NCBI GenBank assembly: GCA_038240875.1
Contig: JBBRGG010000228.1
Span: 1 to 5,313 of the forward strand
Length of the DNA: 5,313 nucleotides
Origin: JBBRGG01 sp038240875
GTDB taxonomy: Bacteria > Planctomycetota > Phycisphaerae > Phycisphaerales > UBA1924
Direction of reading: 5' to 3'
Within the stretch, counting starts at the first letter, position 1; each line of letters opens with the position of its first letter. Made by a program: the position numbers and the translations under genes. The notes under the pieces are model-generated. The model was not told where the DNA came from. It did no database searches and saw only the letters and a list, made by a program, of their open reading frames with translations. This document shows, one piece after another, positions 4,866 to 5,313 of this stretch.

Positions 4866-5313
4866 ATGCTCATGCACCTCATCACCCCTGCTCTTACTCA
4901 CTCTCCCCCCAATCTCTCTCACCCCACTTCAAATGCCGCGCATTCACGAGCAACCCGCGCATCCGCTCGCGTCATCATCACCACCATCTTCCTCCTAGCC
5001 GGGCTTAGCGTCAACGCCACCGGCTGTGGCAACCAGCGCTCCCTTGGCGCGCTCGAACGCGATGGAGAATTTGGCCTGAAGCAGGAAAATTGGACCATGG
5101 CCAAGTCCAACTTCGGCGAGTTTGTCGAACGCAAACCCGAAGATCACAAAGCTCGCTACAAACTCGGCCTGGCTCTCATCAAACTTGGCGAATGCAAAGA
5201 CGCCATGCGTCAACTCGCCCTCGCACTCGAAGTCCGCCCCCTCGATAACGATTACGCCGACGCATACGCCGAAGCACTCTTGTGTGCTGGCGAACGCGAC
5301 GAACTCACCGCGA
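4866..5313 (+). CDS. Probable lipoprotein with tetratricopeptide repeats, N-terminal part (runs off the window)
   Basis: The frame is open to the end of the window (149 residues visible). After a long hydrophilic leader comes RATRASAR (28-35), a hydrophobic stretch VIITTIFLLAGLSV (36-49) and NATGC (50-54), a plausible but not ideal lipobox. Cys54 would be lipidated, placing the protein on a membrane outside the cytoplasm. From residue 64 the sequence is helical: GLKQENWTMAKSNFGEFVERKP looks like the second half of one TPR. HKARYKLGLALIKLGECKDA followed by MRQLALALEVRP is a good full TPR (about 94-125), with Leu100-Gly101, Ala103, Gly108, Ala120 and Pro125 at consensus places. A further repeat starts at DADAYAEALLCAGERDEL-like sequence (about 129-147). 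TPR domains bind other proteins; the partner is unknown. The 35-residue leader before the hydrophobic core is unusually long, and no later ATG, GTG or TTG exists before it. Confidence 0.78.
   Translation, partial: MLMHLITPALTHSPPNLSHPTSNAAHSRATRASARVIITTIFLLAGLSVNATGCGNQRSLGALERDGEFGLKQENWTMAKSNFGEFVERKPEDHKARYKLGLALIKLGECKDAMRQLALALEVRPLDNDYADAYAEALLCAGERDELTA

Noticed and set aside
4217..5008. 263-codon open frame on the plus strand starting with Leu-Leu-Ala-Asn repeats
   Set aside because: It is the 12-bp repeat read on the other strand. It runs across the phosphoesterase-like gene, the intergenic region and the TPR gene in a wrong frame, with no domain or ribosome site.

Overview
The window looks like a bacterial chromosomal segment of moderately high GC, most likely from a planctomycete (perhaps Phycisphaerae). 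That guess rests on the type of membrane pyrophosphatase, on two small proteins that resemble families I associate with planctomycetes, and on glycine-rich or repeat-filled insertions inside otherwise conserved proteins. It is an inference; there is no rRNA or other taxonomic marker here.

Layout. (1) Positions 1-953, plus strand: the C-terminal 316 codons of a membrane-integral ion-pumping pyrophosphatase, closed by a clear intrinsic terminator at 982-1016. (2) Positions 1076-4678, minus strand, convergent with the pyrophosphatase: three genes in one direction. In transcription order these are a small LigD 3'-phosphoesterase-like protein (4678-4088), a 150-residue protein of unknown function with a poly-glycine stretch (3929-3477), and a 762-residue glutamine-hydrolysing asparagine synthase (3364-1076). 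The gaps of 158 and 112 bp show no obvious terminator, so co-transcription is possible but not shown. (3) Positions 4679-4859: a 181-bp divergent intergenic region with a small palindrome/hairpin. (4) From about 4866 to the window end, plus strand: the start of a probable lipoprotein with tetratricopeptide repeats, cut by the window edge.

The genes do not form an obvious pathway: pyrophosphate-driven ion pumping, asparagine synthesis, a possible nucleic-acid end-processing fold and a TPR lipoprotein. I see no defence island, CRISPR array, transposase or phage gene.

The most unusual signal is repeat biology inside coding DNA. A 12-bp unit (plus strand TTGCTCGCCAAC) occurs five times without a mismatch in the phosphoesterase-like gene. 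Diverged copies sit in the glutaminase domain of the asparagine synthase, where they are read in a different frame, and a weaker relative lies in its synthetase domain. The unit has no stop codon in any of the six frames and is a multiple of three, so it can expand in any gene without breaking it. A separate 16-bp repeat duplicates the last codons and stop of the 150-residue gene, and a 7-bp hairpin covers the GTG start of the asparagine synthase.
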